Origin: Bacteroidetes bacterium UBA2364
Lineage (GTDB): Bacteria; Bacteroidota; Rhodothermia; Rhodothermales; UBA2364
Assembly (NCBI GenBank): GCA_002344075.1
Contig: DDTM01000029.1
Span: forward strand, 1 to 23,404
Length of the DNA stretch: 23,404 bases
Reading direction: 5' to 3'
Position numbers and translations under genes: made by a program. Below are positions 7,494 through 15,661 of the stretch, one piece after another (within the stretch, counting starts at the first letter, position 1; each line of letters starts with the position of its first letter). The notes under the pieces are model-generated. The model searched no databases, had not been told where the DNA came from, and saw only the letters and a list, made by a program, of their open reading frames with translations.

Positions 7494-8243
7494 ATGCATT
7501 TAGATCTTTCAGGAAAAATTGTGTTGGTAACAGGGGGGACACGCGGAATTGGCCGTTCAATTGTTGAGGCGTGTGTGGCAGCTGGCGCCAAAACCGCATT
7601 TACATACCGTTCTGCCACAAGCGAAGCAGAGGCCCTGTGCGAGATGCTCCGTAAGCAGGGAGGAGAAGTCCTTGCATATCAAAGTGATGCCGCAGATTTC
7701 GCAGCATCGGAACAAGTAGTGAATGAAATTGTGAAGGCTTGGGGGGGGCTGGATGTCTTGGTGAATAATGCAGGAGTCACCAAAGATAATTTGTTGTTGC
7801 GCATGAGTGAAGCCGATTGGGATGTGGTGCTGACCACCAATCTGAAAAGCATTTTCAACTTTACGAAAGCCGCTTATCGGCCCATGATGAAGCAACGGTC
7901 TGGCAGCATCATCAACCTATCGTCGGTGGTTGGTGTGATGGGAAATGCTGGGCAGGCAAATTATGCCGCTTCAAAAGCCGGAATTATCGGGTTTTCCAAG
8001 AGTATGGCGAAAGAATTAGGCGGCAGACATATACGGGTAAACGTGATTGCACCTGGCTTCATTGAAACCGACATGACACATGTACTGGGAGATCAGGTGA
8101 AAGAAGCGCTGTTAAAAAGCATTCCATTGGGTGCATTGGGTAAACCGGATGATATTGCCGCCGCAGTATTGTTCCTTGCCTCGGATGCTTCCCGTTACAT
8201 TACGGGCCACGTTTTGCACGTTGATGGCGGAATGGCAATGTAA
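7494..8243 (+). CDS. fabG: 3-oxoacyl-[acyl-carrier-protein] reductase
   Basis: A short-chain dehydrogenase that uses NADPH to reduce 3-oxoacyl-ACP in fatty-acid elongation. It has 249 residues, the usual size. The Rossmann motif is TGGTRGIG (13-20), NNAG is at 91-94, and the catalytic set is Ser-144 in NLSSVVG with Tyr-157 and Lys-161 in YAASK. The C-terminal VIAPGFIETDM and GHVLHVDGGMAM are characteristic of FabG. The ATG is preceded by an A-rich leader (AACAAAAAAAAACAAATTC) with no Shine-Dalgarno. Other fab genes are absent nearby, so it could be a paralogue acting on a different substrate. The next gene starts 2 nt after its stop. Confidence 0.9.
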   Translation: MHLDLSGKIVLVTGGTRGIGRSIVEACVAAGAKTAFTYRSATSEAEALCEMLRKQGGEVLAYQSDAADFAASEQVVNEIVKAWGGLDVLVNNAGVTKDNLLLRMSEADWDVVLTTNLKSIFNFTKAAYRPMMKQRSGSIINLSSVVGVMGNAGQANYAASKAGIIGFSKSMAKELGGRHIRVNVIAPGFIETDMTHVLGDQVKEALLKSIPLGALGKPDDIAAAVLFLASDASRYITGHVLHVDGGMAM

Positions 8244-8245
8244 CG

Positions 8246-9097
8246 ATGACCACACGACTCATGATTATGGCGGCGGGGATGTCCAGCAGGATGAAAAAAA
8301 TGCCTGTTGGAGGTGATATTCCGCCCGAACTGATAGAACAGGCTCGCTTACTTCCGAAAAGTATGATCGGGGTTGGTGTAGATGGGCGCCCTTTTCTGGA
8401 GTACCTGATAACGGAAGTTGCGGCGGCTGGCATTCGAGAAGTCTTGATGGTTCTCAATCCAATGGATACGGTGACAGAACCCCATATTCGTGCGATACAA
8501 GCGGAGGGCCGGTTTTTAGATTTGATTTTCCGGTTTGCTATTCAATACATAGCCCCCGAAAGAACAAAGCCTTCGGGAACCGCCGATGCCGTTTTACAGG
8601 CATTAGAGCAAATGCCGGATTGGCAAACGGAACGGTTCTTGGTCTGCAATGCCGATAACTTGTATTCTCGTAAAGTCTTGTCTCTTTTAGCCTCTTCGCC
8701 ATATCAACAGGTTTTGCCCGCTTACACCTTCGAGGCTTTAGGGTTGCCAGAAGACCGTTATCGGAATTTGGCCATCATTAAAACGGATGCGGAGGGGTAT
8801 GTAACAGATTTGATAGAAAAACCCGATCGAGAGGCCGCGCAGGTGTACCGAGAAGCTGGGTTTGGGGTGAGTATGAACGCTTATGCACTATTTGCACCCA
8901 CCGTTTTGCCGTTCCTAAGAAAAGTCCCATATAGTCCCATGCGCAACGAAAAAGAACTCCCCGTCGCCATCCGGCTGCTTATCCAAACACGCCCCAAAGC
9001 CGTCCAGACGATTTTAGTGGCCGAGCCTGTTCCAGACTTAACTGGAATGGAGGACTTAATAGCGGTGCGAGAAAAATTAGCACAATATAATGTATAG
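8246..9097 (+). CDS. Sugar-phosphate nucleotidyltransferase-like protein
   Basis: A 283-residue GT-A-fold protein resembling nucleotidyltransferases that make NDP-sugars from NTP and sugar 1-phosphate. The N-terminal loop is AAGMSSRMKK (9-18), a variant of the usual G-x-G-T/S-R signature. GTADAVLQAL (111-120) contacts the base in relatives, and Asp-137 in CNADNLYS matches the metal-binding position. An insertion of about 20 residues (PVGGDIPPELIEQARLLP) sits between the signature and the next conserved Lys-38. Sugar and nucleotide cannot be read from the sequence. The ATG lies 2 nt after the fabG stop, so the two genes are almost certainly cotranscribed and coupled. Confidence 0.8.
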   Translation: MTTRLMIMAAGMSSRMKKMPVGGDIPPELIEQARLLPKSMIGVGVDGRPFLEYLITEVAAAGIREVLMVLNPMDTVTEPHIRAIQAEGRFLDLIFRFAIQYIAPERTKPSGTADAVLQALEQMPDWQTERFLVCNADNLYSRKVLSLLASSPYQQVLPAYTFEALGLPEDRYRNLAIIKTDAEGYVTDLIEKPDREAAQVYREAGFGVSMNAYALFAPTVLPFLRKVPYSPMRNEKELPVAIRLLIQTRPKAVQTILVAEPVPDLTGMEDLIAVREKLAQYNV

Positions 9098-9133
9098 ACT
9101 ACACTACTCATCCAATATACCCTCTAAATAAAA

Positions 9134-9742
9134 ATGATTACATATTTAAATGGATTATTGGCAGCCAAAAAACCTACGGAAGCAATAGTTGATATTCAAG
9201 GTGTGGGTTATCGTGTACTAATCCCAGCGTCTTCTTTTCAAAAACTGCCGGAAGCGGGGCATATGACCCGTCTTTTTATTCATTATTATATTAATAACAA
9301 TACCGATACCGTTGCACTCTATGGCTTTGCTACCGAAAGTGAACGTTCTGTTTTTGAGCGATTGATTAGTGTTTCAGGAATTGGACCTAAAATGGGCTTG
9401 GCGGTACTTTCGGCCATGAGTCCAACCGAATTGCAAGAGGCCATGTCATCAGGGGATGTGGGGTTATTGACCAAAATTCCGGGTGTTGGGAAAAAAACAG
9501 CCGAACGAATGATCGTTGAGTTAAAAGATAAATTCGCTACTTTAGACCTGCCTGCCACGGGTTCTATACCAAGTGCTTCGCCCGAAAAAACAGCCGCACG
9601 GGCAGACGCACTTGCTGCACTGGAGGCGCTGGGGCTTTCCCGCGCCCTTGCCGAAAAGAAATTGCGGGTTGTACTCCGAGCGCATCCGGAGTTGATCTCG
9701 GCGCAAGAACTCATCCGGCTGGCCTTGCGAGAAAACGGTTGA
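9134..9742 (+). CDS. ruvA: Holliday junction branch-migration protein RuvA
   Basis: RuvA binds four-way DNA junctions and loads the RuvB motor during recombinational repair. The 202-residue protein shows the N-terminal OB-fold start MITYLNGLLAAKKPTEAIVD, and GVGYRVLIP at 23-31. Two helix-hairpin-helix motifs follow, ISVSGIGPKMGLAVLSAM (about 78-95) and KIPGVGKKTAERMIVELKDK (about 114-132). Domain III (about 155-202), which contacts RuvB, comes after a flexible linker. The start has an AAATAAAA leader. No ruvB or ruvC is adjacent. Confidence 0.96.
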   Translation: MITYLNGLLAAKKPTEAIVDIQGVGYRVLIPASSFQKLPEAGHMTRLFIHYYINNNTDTVALYGFATESERSVFERLISVSGIGPKMGLAVLSAMSPTELQEAMSSGDVGLLTKIPGVGKKTAERMIVELKDKFATLDLPATGSIPSASPEKTAARADALAALEALGLSRALAEKKLRVVLRAHPELISAQELIRLALRENG

Positions 9743-9794
9743 ATGAATCAATTGGATATGGTGACGCTTCATTGTACTTTGGGGTGAAGCCGAT

Positions 9795-9851
9795 GCCGGA
9801 GATACCACCGAGGGCGCGTCTGTCCAAAAGTGTGCATAATGCACCTCCGGC
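9795..9851. promoter_or_regulatory. Nested inverted repeats upstream of the response regulator
   Basis: GCCGGAG (9795-9801) and CTCCGGC (9845-9851) are perfect inverted repeats. Just inside the right arm is the palindrome GTGCAT-A-ATGCAC (9832-9844). The cluster lies about 50-107 nt before the response-regulator ATG, where an operator would sit. It could be an autoregulatory site for the two-component system or an RNA hairpin. No T-tract follows, so it is not an intrinsic terminator for ruvA. Confidence 0.35.
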
Positions 9852-9901
9852 GAAAATCCAAACCTTGTACTTGCTCTTCGGAGCCGAATATACTTTCTGC
9901 T

Positions 9902-10591
9902 ATGCCCCGCATTTTATTGGTTGACGACGAGCCTGACCTTCTCCAGTTGTTGCGTTACCGCTTAGAGCGTGAAGGCTTTGAGGTATTCTGGGCCGAAGAT
10001 GGCCAAGAAGCCTTGCAAAAATTGCGTGAAACGCGGCCAGATCTGGTTGTGTTGGATGTAATGATGCCTCGTATGGATGGCGTGGAAACGTGTAAACGCA
10101 TTCGGAATGATGTAGCTTTTGCACAGATTCCTATTTTAATGCTTACAGCCAGAACTACAGAAAATGATGAAATTTTAGGGCTGGAAGCAGGGGCGGATGA
10201 TTATTTGCCCAAACCTATTTCAACACATCTCTTCATAAGCAGACTGCGTGCCCTCTTAAGAAGGATCCAGCCCGAAGCCGCACCCGAAATTGAAGTGGCC
10301 TCAATGTTTGATATCCGTGTGGACCGGGAGCGGTATCTGGTATTGCGTACTGTAGAAGGGGCACGCGAGGAAGAAATCCGCCTGCCCAGAAAAGAATTTG
10401 AGTTGTTGTATTTTCTAATAACGCATCCCGGAAAAGTTTATTCCCGTCAAGAAATTCTGAATCAGGTTTGGGGTAGCGAAGTTTTTGTGGTGGATCGGAC
10501 GGTGGATGTGCATGTGCGCAAGATTCGCGAAAAACTGGGCGAAGAATATATCGAGACTGTAAAAGGGGTTGGATATCGGTTTAAACAATAG
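9902..10591 (+). CDS. OmpR/PhoB-family response regulator
   Basis: This 229-residue two-component regulator has a receiver domain (about 1-120) with the acidic pair at 8-9 in LLVDDEPD, phospho-acceptor Asp-52 in LDVMMPRMDG, the switch Thr in MLTART and the conserved Lys in YLPKP. A winged-helix DNA-binding domain (about 135-229) shows LPRKEFELLYFLITHPGKVY, RTVDVHVRKIREKL and VKGVGYRF. An upstream in-frame extension to 9830 is not receiver-like, so the ATG immediately before PRILLVDDE is chosen. The sensor kinase begins 4 nt after its stop. The pair resembles PhoB/PhoR in architecture, but no pst or phoU gene is present to support phosphate sensing. Confidence 0.93.
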   Translation: MPRILLVDDEPDLLQLLRYRLEREGFEVFWAEDGQEALQKLRETRPDLVVLDVMMPRMDGVETCKRIRNDVAFAQIPILMLTARTTENDEILGLEAGADDYLPKPISTHLFISRLRALLRRIQPEAAPEIEVASMFDIRVDRERYLVLRTVEGAREEEIRLPRKEFELLYFLITHPGKVYSRQEILNQVWGSEVFVVDRTVDVHVRKIREKLGEEYIETVKGVGYRFKQ

Positions 10592-10595
10592 TTTT

Positions 10596-11699
10596 ATGCC
10601 CGAAACAGGCCGTACCAAATTCCCCATAGATGAATTGGCCCTGAAAATGGCCTTTATAGCGGCGGCACTAATGGCCACATTGGTAGCTGTCGGTTATCTT
10701 GTTCGCGAGGTCTTTAGTTTCCAACTCTTGATTCTCTTGTCCATCCCTGCGATGGGGTTGGCCTCGTATTTTGCAGCACGTTTTTTCCTGACCAGCCGGA
10801 TTGAATTGGCCCACTCTACCCTCCGAAGAATCCGTAAACGTAATTTTGAAGGCATAGATAGCACGAAACCTCCACATGGAGATGCCTTAGATGAACTCGT
10901 GCGGCAAGTTTATCGGATTGGCCATACCATGCAAACAGAAATTAACCGGCTAAAACAATTAGAAAATTATCGGCGGGAGTTTTTGGGGGATGTATCTCAT
11001 GAACTGAAAACGCCTATTTTTGCGGTTCAGGGGTTTGCTGAAACGTTGCTGGACGGTGCGCTTGAAGACGAGTCTGTGAATCATGCGTTTGTAGAAAAAA
11101 TCTTACGTAATGCAGAGCGGCTAAACAACCTGGTTGAAGACCTGGCCGCGATCTCTATGATTGAAACGGGTGAATTGAAGATGAATATCCATCCCTTTGA
11201 ACTCCAGTTGCTGGTACAAGAAGTAGCGGACGAGTTGGAGCCATTGCTGGAGCGCAATGAGGTGCAACTCTTCATTTTTATTCCAGAACACCTAAGCCCT
11301 GTAAAAGCCGATCGCGACCGAATACGCCAAGTATTGGCAAATTTATTGACCAATGCCATCAAATATAACCGTTCCGGTGGACGAATTGAAGTGACGGCCC
11401 GGAGAGTGGGGGCAAAAGATGTGTATATTTCGGTTACAGACGATGGGTTGGGAATTGCAAGAGAACATTTAGACCGCATCACCGAGCGGTTTTATCGCGT
11501 GGACAAAAGCCGTTCACGAGATCAGGGTGGGACAGGATTGGGGTTGGCCATTGTAAAACATATCCTTGAGGCCCATAAAAGCCATCTGGATGTTGAAAGT
11601 ACTTTAGGTAAAGGTTCAACCTTTTCATTTTTATTACCCATCCAACCGATTACCTTGAGTCTGGAGGCGGTTTCTATGGCCCCGTCCACCTCAAACTAA
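10596..11699 (+). CDS. Membrane sensor histidine kinase (PhoR-like)
   Basis: A 367-residue inner-membrane kinase, the cognate partner of the adjacent response regulator. It has two transmembrane helices close together (about 14-37 and 41-65), leaving almost no periplasmic domain, then a linker helix. The HisKA domain has His-135 in FLGDVSHELKTP. The catalytic ATPase domain has the N-box LANLLTNAIKYN, the G1 box TDDGLGIA, ERFYRVDKSRS, and the G2 box GGTGLGLAIVKH. With only a few residues between the helices it probably senses through the membrane or a partner protein. A TTG start at 10569 inside the regulator gene is possible but less likely than this ATG. Confidence 0.93.
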   Translation: MPETGRTKFPIDELALKMAFIAAALMATLVAVGYLVREVFSFQLLILLSIPAMGLASYFAARFFLTSRIELAHSTLRRIRKRNFEGIDSTKPPHGDALDELVRQVYRIGHTMQTEINRLKQLENYRREFLGDVSHELKTPIFAVQGFAETLLDGALEDESVNHAFVEKILRNAERLNNLVEDLAAISMIETGELKMNIHPFELQLLVQEVADELEPLLERNEVQLFIFIPEHLSPVKADRDRIRQVLANLLTNAIKYNRSGGRIEVTARRVGAKDVYISVTDDGLGIAREHLDRITERFYRVDKSRSRDQGGTGLGLAIVKHILEAHKSHLDVESTLGKGSTFSFLLPIQPITLSLEAVSMAPSTSN

Positions 11700-11759
11700 A
11701 GGTTACAGTTCGTTGGGTAGTAAAGCCCATATTTTACACAACTTCCGCATTTGCCCTAC

Positions 11760-12209
11760 ATGTTATACTCGGCACAAGACTTGTATGCCCCAGGACAATT
11801 GGCCATTGACAACCTGATTGCAACGGCCAACTGGATGATGAACGAACTCACCAAAGGGTTGGCGCCTTATCAGATTACATTGGCCCAATATAAAGTCTTG
11901 CTGTATCTGTATAAGCAGTATCCAGCACATGTTATGGTTTCTCAGATTGGAGAAAACCTGATTGACCGGACGCCGGACGTCACAAGATTATTAGACCGAT
12001 TAGAAAAGCAGTTGTGGATTGCTCGAAAACGGGCCGAGCATGATAAGCGTATTGTAGAGGTTCATCTGACCGATTCAGGGCGGGACTTGGTAGAGGCTGT
12101 TCAGGAGCCGCATGACCGCATCATTGACCGCTTATCTGGTATTTTGTCTAATGCCGAGCATTTACTACTTATAGATTATCTTGAGCGGCTTCGTCGTGCC
12201 CCACTTTAA
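11760..12209 (+). CDS. MarR-family transcriptional regulator
   Basis: A 149-residue winged-helix repressor of the MarR type, expected to bind palindromic DNA as a dimer. The core is visible in ITLAQYKVLLYLYKQ, then the recognition region IGENLIDRTPDVTRLLDRLE. The wing is RAEHDKRIVEVHLTDSG, matching the family D-x-R motif and L-T-x-x-G. An N-terminal and a C-terminal helix complete the dimer interface. The ATG at 11760 is preferred to a TTG at 11751. It follows the sensor kinase by 60 nt and converges on a DoxX-type gene whose stop codon overlaps its own, so that neighbour is a plausible target. Confidence 0.88.
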   Translation: MLYSAQDLYAPGQLAIDNLIATANWMMNELTKGLAPYQITLAQYKVLLYLYKQYPAHVMVSQIGENLIDRTPDVTRLLDRLEKQLWIARKRAEHDKRIVEVHLTDSGRDLVEAVQEPHDRIIDRLSGILSNAEHLLLIDYLERLRRAPL

Positions 12210-12622
12210 CGAATAGATTCTTCCAAGGAATCCGTTTCCGGTTCCTTGATTCCAGCCCCCAGCAACATAGCGCCGCCTACGAGGCCGAGGTCTTTAAGAA
12301 GGGCGGTTAGGTATCCAAATGCTTCTTCCCCGCCTGCCCATACACCGGGTAAGTGTATTATGAGGATATAGAGCGAGAGGAGGATGACAAGCATGGTCAT
12401 GGCTGGGCGGGTGTATTTCTGTATGTAGATACTAATGGCGGCTGCAATTTGACTTACGCCAGCCAAGTACACGAATGCTAAATCAAAAGGAACCCATTCA
12501 GGCATGATCCCGCCAATCTGCGGCGCAGCCAATAGGTGCTTCACGCCGAAAAGAAAAAAAGGGAGTGAAAACAAAATCTGCCCTGTTCGGGCATTTAAAA
12601 TAGCAGCGTTCAGGTACTTCAT
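12206..12622 (-). CDS. DoxX-family small membrane protein
   Basis: A 138-residue protein with four hydrophobic helices (about 12-30, 45-66, 72-92 and 105-126) in the DoxX arrangement, with FGVKHLLAAP after the first helix. DoxX-like proteins are inner-membrane proteins tied loosely to redox and stress functions; the exact role is unknown. Its stop overlaps the MarR gene stop by two bases in a tail-to-tail arrangement. The 5' side faces a 179-nt divergent region containing a palindrome. Confidence 0.75.
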   Translation of the reverse strand: MKYLNAAILNARTGQILFSLPFFLFGVKHLLAAPQIGGIMPEWVPFDLAFVYLAGVSQIAAAISIYIQKYTRPAMTMLVILLSLYILIIHLPGVWAGGEEAFGYLTALLKDLGLVGGAMLLGAGIKEPETDSLEESIR

Positions 12623-12667
12623 CTGTATTTTAAAAATCTTTGAAGAAAAGATTATGGTGTAATGAAG

Positions 12668-12685
12668 ACCTAAAATAGGTTTTTT
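12668..12685. promoter_or_regulatory. Short palindrome in the divergent region upstream of the DoxX gene
   Basis: ACCTA-AAA-TAGGT (12668-12680) is a perfect 5-bp inverted repeat with a 3-nt spacer, followed by TTTTT. It lies 46 nt upstream of the DoxX-like start and about 120 nt before the next plus-strand gene. It could be an operator for the neighbouring MarR protein. The stem is too short to be a convincing terminator. Confidence 0.3.
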
Positions 12686-12801
12686 CGGTTGGTAAATGCC
12701 AAATACTGCGAAGATTTTACCTTTTTCAGATTTTGGGAGTCGTCAAATAAAAAAAATCAGCCAAACAGATCGAACCTCTTGGTACTGCTTTATTTTCCGG
12801 T

Positions 12802-14499
12802 ATGCGATACCTAATCTCCATATTCGTTTTGGCCGTTTTTTGTGGTGCTGCTCGCCCTGCAATGGCACAAGAAATACCCTTGAAGGGTTTGGTCTGGGAT
12901 GTTCCCAAGACCGAAAAAGAGGCCTTGGCCGAACTGAAGGCGCTCCATAAAATTGGCGTGCGGGCATTGCGTACGCGCTTGGTGTGGCGTGATACCCTTT
13001 TCGCATTAGCAGACTCGATGGGGATGGTGTTTTTTCAGGAACTGCCATTTTCTGAACTCTCGGTGAATGAACTCCGGCAAGCGCTGCCGTATGCCATCAA
13101 GACGTTGTCCAAGAATATCGAAAAGTCGAAAAAATACCGCTCTGCTCGATATTTTGGCTTAGCTCAAAATTGTGATACCAGTGATCCCGCTGCGATGACT
13201 TACTTCTCTGGCCTGATGAATGTGATCCGGACAAAAGGAGCGCCTTTTACACAAGGGTATTATACCACTTCCTTTACCAAACGGGATCAGGCATTCCCAT
13301 CGGTGGATTTTGTTTTGGTAAAAGCAGTAGATCGAGACGATCCGGCGTTACTTGTTCGTCAGATGAACCAACAAACGGGGGGAAAGCCTATGGGGGTGGT
13401 TGTAGGGATGGGCGTTTCTCGTGAGAAGCGAGAAGGATATAAAGTGCAAAATAGCCCCGAAGCACAGGCAAGGTATCTGGAAAATAAACTGAATCAACTC
13501 TTGTTTGCGCCACAAGTGCCTTTGAAAGTGGTCTTTGTTTATCGGTGGAAAGATGTACCCGGCTCGATGTTTGCCCAGAGTGCTACCACAGACCATAATT
13601 TGGGATATGGACTTTGGGGGGCTGATGGAAAACCAAGACCGGGTTACGAGGTGATGAAGGGAATTTTTACGGGTAAACAAACAGTTTTTGCGTTTAAAGC
13701 GGGTACTCCAATACAACAAGATCAGGTATGGATGATCATCCTCGGGTGGGTCATCATTGCGCTCATCGTAATCGCCTATATCCTTTCGTATCGCTTGCAA
13801 GATATTCTACCACGTTTTTTTATGGCGCATGATTCTTATCAGGAATACCTCCTCCGTTCAAGGGATGCACATACCGGAACCAATGCGCTCTTGATTGTGG
13901 CATTTGGACTTTGTGCGGGGCTTTCGAGCGTGATTATTTTCTATGCGTTACGCCCCTATGCTGCGTTTGGGTATTTTGTACAAGAGCTTCCTTCTTTACC
14001 ACAGTTTATTGTCCTAGCGGCGCTGCGTTTGCCCTGGAGTTTTTCTTTATTGGCAATGTTGGTTTTCGCGTTTGTGATGGTGGTGATTGCATTGGGCCTG
14101 TATGGATTTGCGCGATATGTTGGGCAGCAGAACATCACTCCCCAGAAAACCCTTATGATTACTGTATGGGCACAATGGCCGATGGTTATTCTGATGCTTG
14201 CTTCAATGGTTACCTTTAATATTTGGGAAACTTCCAGTATGTATCCACCGCTCTATTTATTGGTGTTTTGGGCGGTCTTAAATGTACTCGCTTTTTTTCA
14301 GATTGCTTATGACTTCGCTTATATCGTTAAGAAGCCCACTTGGACCTTGATCTTGGGTGGATTGGGTGTTTTTGCCTTGATCCTGATTGTTTTTCTCCTC
14401 TTTCGATTTCCGGAAATGTCTTCAGAATGGAACTTTCTAACCAACTTGGTCAGAGAAGGACTTGAACGGGGTGTTGCTGCTCCTACTCGATCTTTTTAG
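12802..14499 (+). CDS. Membrane protein with extracytoplasmic glycosidase-like (pseudo-GH2) barrel
   Basis: This 565-residue protein has three parts. A signal peptide covers about residues 1-22, with cleavage after AMA. The extracytoplasmic domain (about 25-300) resembles a GH2-type TIM barrel. It has the ALHKIGVRALRTR strand, ALADSMGMVFFQELPF, a late strand VVFVYRWKDVPGS, and the closing signature GYGLWGADGKPRPGYEVMK (268-286). The C-terminal part has six transmembrane helices (about 309-330, 362-383, 410-437, 451-471, 483-508 and 515-535). Where active GH2 enzymes carry the acid/base N-E, this protein has LAQNCD (120-125), and where the nucleophile E-F/Y-G is expected it has VVGMGV (200-205), so it is probably not a hydrolase. 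It may bind a glycan. The DUF721 gene follows after 7 nt. Confidence 0.7.
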   Translation: MRYLISIFVLAVFCGAARPAMAQEIPLKGLVWDVPKTEKEALAELKALHKIGVRALRTRLVWRDTLFALADSMGMVFFQELPFSELSVNELRQALPYAIKTLSKNIEKSKKYRSARYFGLAQNCDTSDPAAMTYFSGLMNVIRTKGAPFTQGYYTTSFTKRDQAFPSVDFVLVKAVDRDDPALLVRQMNQQTGGKPMGVVVGMGVSREKREGYKVQNSPEAQARYLENKLNQLLFAPQVPLKVVFVYRWKDVPGSMFAQSATTDHNLGYGLWGADGKPRPGYEVMKGIFTGKQTVFAFKAGTPIQQDQVWMIILGWVIIALIVIAYILSYRLQDILPRFFMAHDSYQEYLLRSRDAHTGTNALLIVAFGLCAGLSSVIIFYALRPYAAFGYFVQELPSLPQFIVLAALRLPWSFSLLAMLVFAFVMVVIALGLYGFARYVGQQNITPQKTLMITVWAQWPMVILMLASMVTFNIWETSSMYPPLYLLVFWAVLNVLAFFQIAYDFAYIVKKPTWTLILGGLGVFALILIVFLLFRFPEMSSEWNFLTNLVREGLERGVAAPTRSF

Positions 14500-14506
14500 G
14501 TGAAAA

Positions 14507-14797
14507 ATGTCTGGCAATAAACCACAAAAATTAGGCTTGGTGCTCTCTTCACTCATTGATAAGTGGGGAATGCGCGAACGCATGGAAACTGCAAAGGTGA
14601 TCGAAACGTGGGCTACACTCGCTGGGCCGCAGATTAATGGAGTGACCGATGCGGTTTGGCTTAAAGATAAACGTCTCTTTGTACGGATCATCTCGTCGGC
14701 ATGGCGGCAAGAACTTTATATGCGCAGAAAAGAGTGGTTACAACGCCTGAATGAAGAACTCGAAGGTGGAACGGTGGAAGAGATTATCTTCCGGTGA
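14507..14797 (+). CDS. DUF721/DciA-like protein
   Basis: A 96-residue protein of the DUF721 (DciA-related) family. DciA proteins bind the replicative helicase DnaB and DNA and assist helicase loading in bacteria lacking DnaC. The signature is clear: LGLVLSSLIDKWGM at the start, VIETWATLAGPQI, then the strand LFVRIISSAWRQELYMRRKE and LNEELEGGTVEEIIFR at the end. It is the short single-domain form, common in Bacteroidota. It lies 7 nt after the membrane-protein gene, so expression is shared, although no functional link is apparent. Confidence 0.85.
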   Translation: MSGNKPQKLGLVLSSLIDKWGMRERMETAKVIETWATLAGPQINGVTDAVWLKDKRLFVRIISSAWRQELYMRRKEWLQRLNEELEGGTVEEIIFR

Positions 14798-14837
14798 GGG
14801 GTAAAGACTATCCAAAAAAAGTATCAGAGGTTTCAGA

Positions 14838-15527
14838 TCATTTAATCAACTGGCGAATACACGCCAAGTGAGCAAATAAGACACTGGGTACAATAAAAGA
14901 GGGCAACCACAAAAAAGGAAAGTACAACATCGCCCGATTTGGTTGTTCAAAAGCGTACATTTGCAGAACAGAGGGCAGGGCCAAAATACCGTGAGCCACG
15001 ATAATAAGCAGGAAAACCAGGCCAATCACATTCCAACCCAATAAGAAAGGTTTAAATAAACGGGTTTGGGTATAACCAAAATAGGCAATAATTGGAGAGG
15101 TTAAGCCCATGATAATGTCAAAATTGTGACCAGAAAAGGTCATCTCTTCTGGAATGAGTTTTTGTTGTGCCAGCCAGAACAAGCCAATTTCGACAGGTAG
15201 TCGGACAATATGCAAATAGGTAAGGGTCTCTGCCGATACACGTTCCACGAATTGTTTTGAGGCAATAAACAAGGCCATAATGACCAGCAGTGGTGGTAAA
15301 ATGAGCCATATTGTGCGGGGAGGCACTCCAGAAGTGTCGGTATAAAATCCTGTGAGTCCCAAAATGGCTTGGCCTACAAGCCAAATGAGTGCCAGTATTA
15401 CAAACCGAGGAGCCATGTCCCGCGTACTGGTGTAGCCCGCATTTCGGATTGCCCGAAATACAAACCAAAACGTAAGCAACGTGGTGAAGATGAAGATAGA
15501 AGGAATCTGAAGTGGCAGGGGTGGCAT
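14838..15527 (-). CDS. Polytopic membrane protein of unknown function
   Basis: A 229-residue integral membrane protein with about six or seven hydrophobic helices: FIFTTLLTFWFVF, FVILALIWLVGQAILGL, TIWLILPPLLVIMALFI, a region around LPVEIGLFWLA, LTSPIIAYFGY, VIGLVFLLIIVAHGILAL, and FLWLPSFIVPSVLFAHLAC. There is no known catalytic motif. The frame can be extended to 15572, but the added 15 residues are polar and Met at 15527 begins a better start. It converges on the DUF721 gene and lies downstream of the methyltransferase on the same strand after 134 nt. I do not recognise the family. Confidence 0.65.
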   Translation of the reverse strand: MPPLPLQIPSIFIFTTLLTFWFVFRAIRNAGYTSTRDMAPRFVILALIWLVGQAILGLTGFYTDTSGVPPRTIWLILPPLLVIMALFIASKQFVERVSAETLTYLHIVRLPVEIGLFWLAQQKLIPEEMTFSGHNFDIIMGLTSPIIAYFGYTQTRLFKPFLLGWNVIGLVFLLIIVAHGILALPSVLQMYAFEQPNRAMLYFPFLWLPSFIVPSVLFAHLACIRQLIK

Positions 15528-15661
15528 GAGAAAGTGTTCTGGTGGTAAGCAATGCCTACCCGTTAAAGGCACATTAGAGTAAAGGTTTTATGTAAAACTA
15601 TTGTACAACAGGCATAATAAAAAAAAACTGTGGCGGTTGCAAACGAAGTGTCTATCAGAAA

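Noticed and set aside
9319..9714. 131-codon ORF antisense to ruvA
   Set aside because: Ser/Ala/Arg-rich composition is typical of a shadow of a real gene on the other strand.
9743..9787. 14-codon ORF right after ruvA (MNQLDMVTLHCTLG)
   Set aside because: Too short, with no leader-peptide logic such as repeated codons followed by an attenuator.
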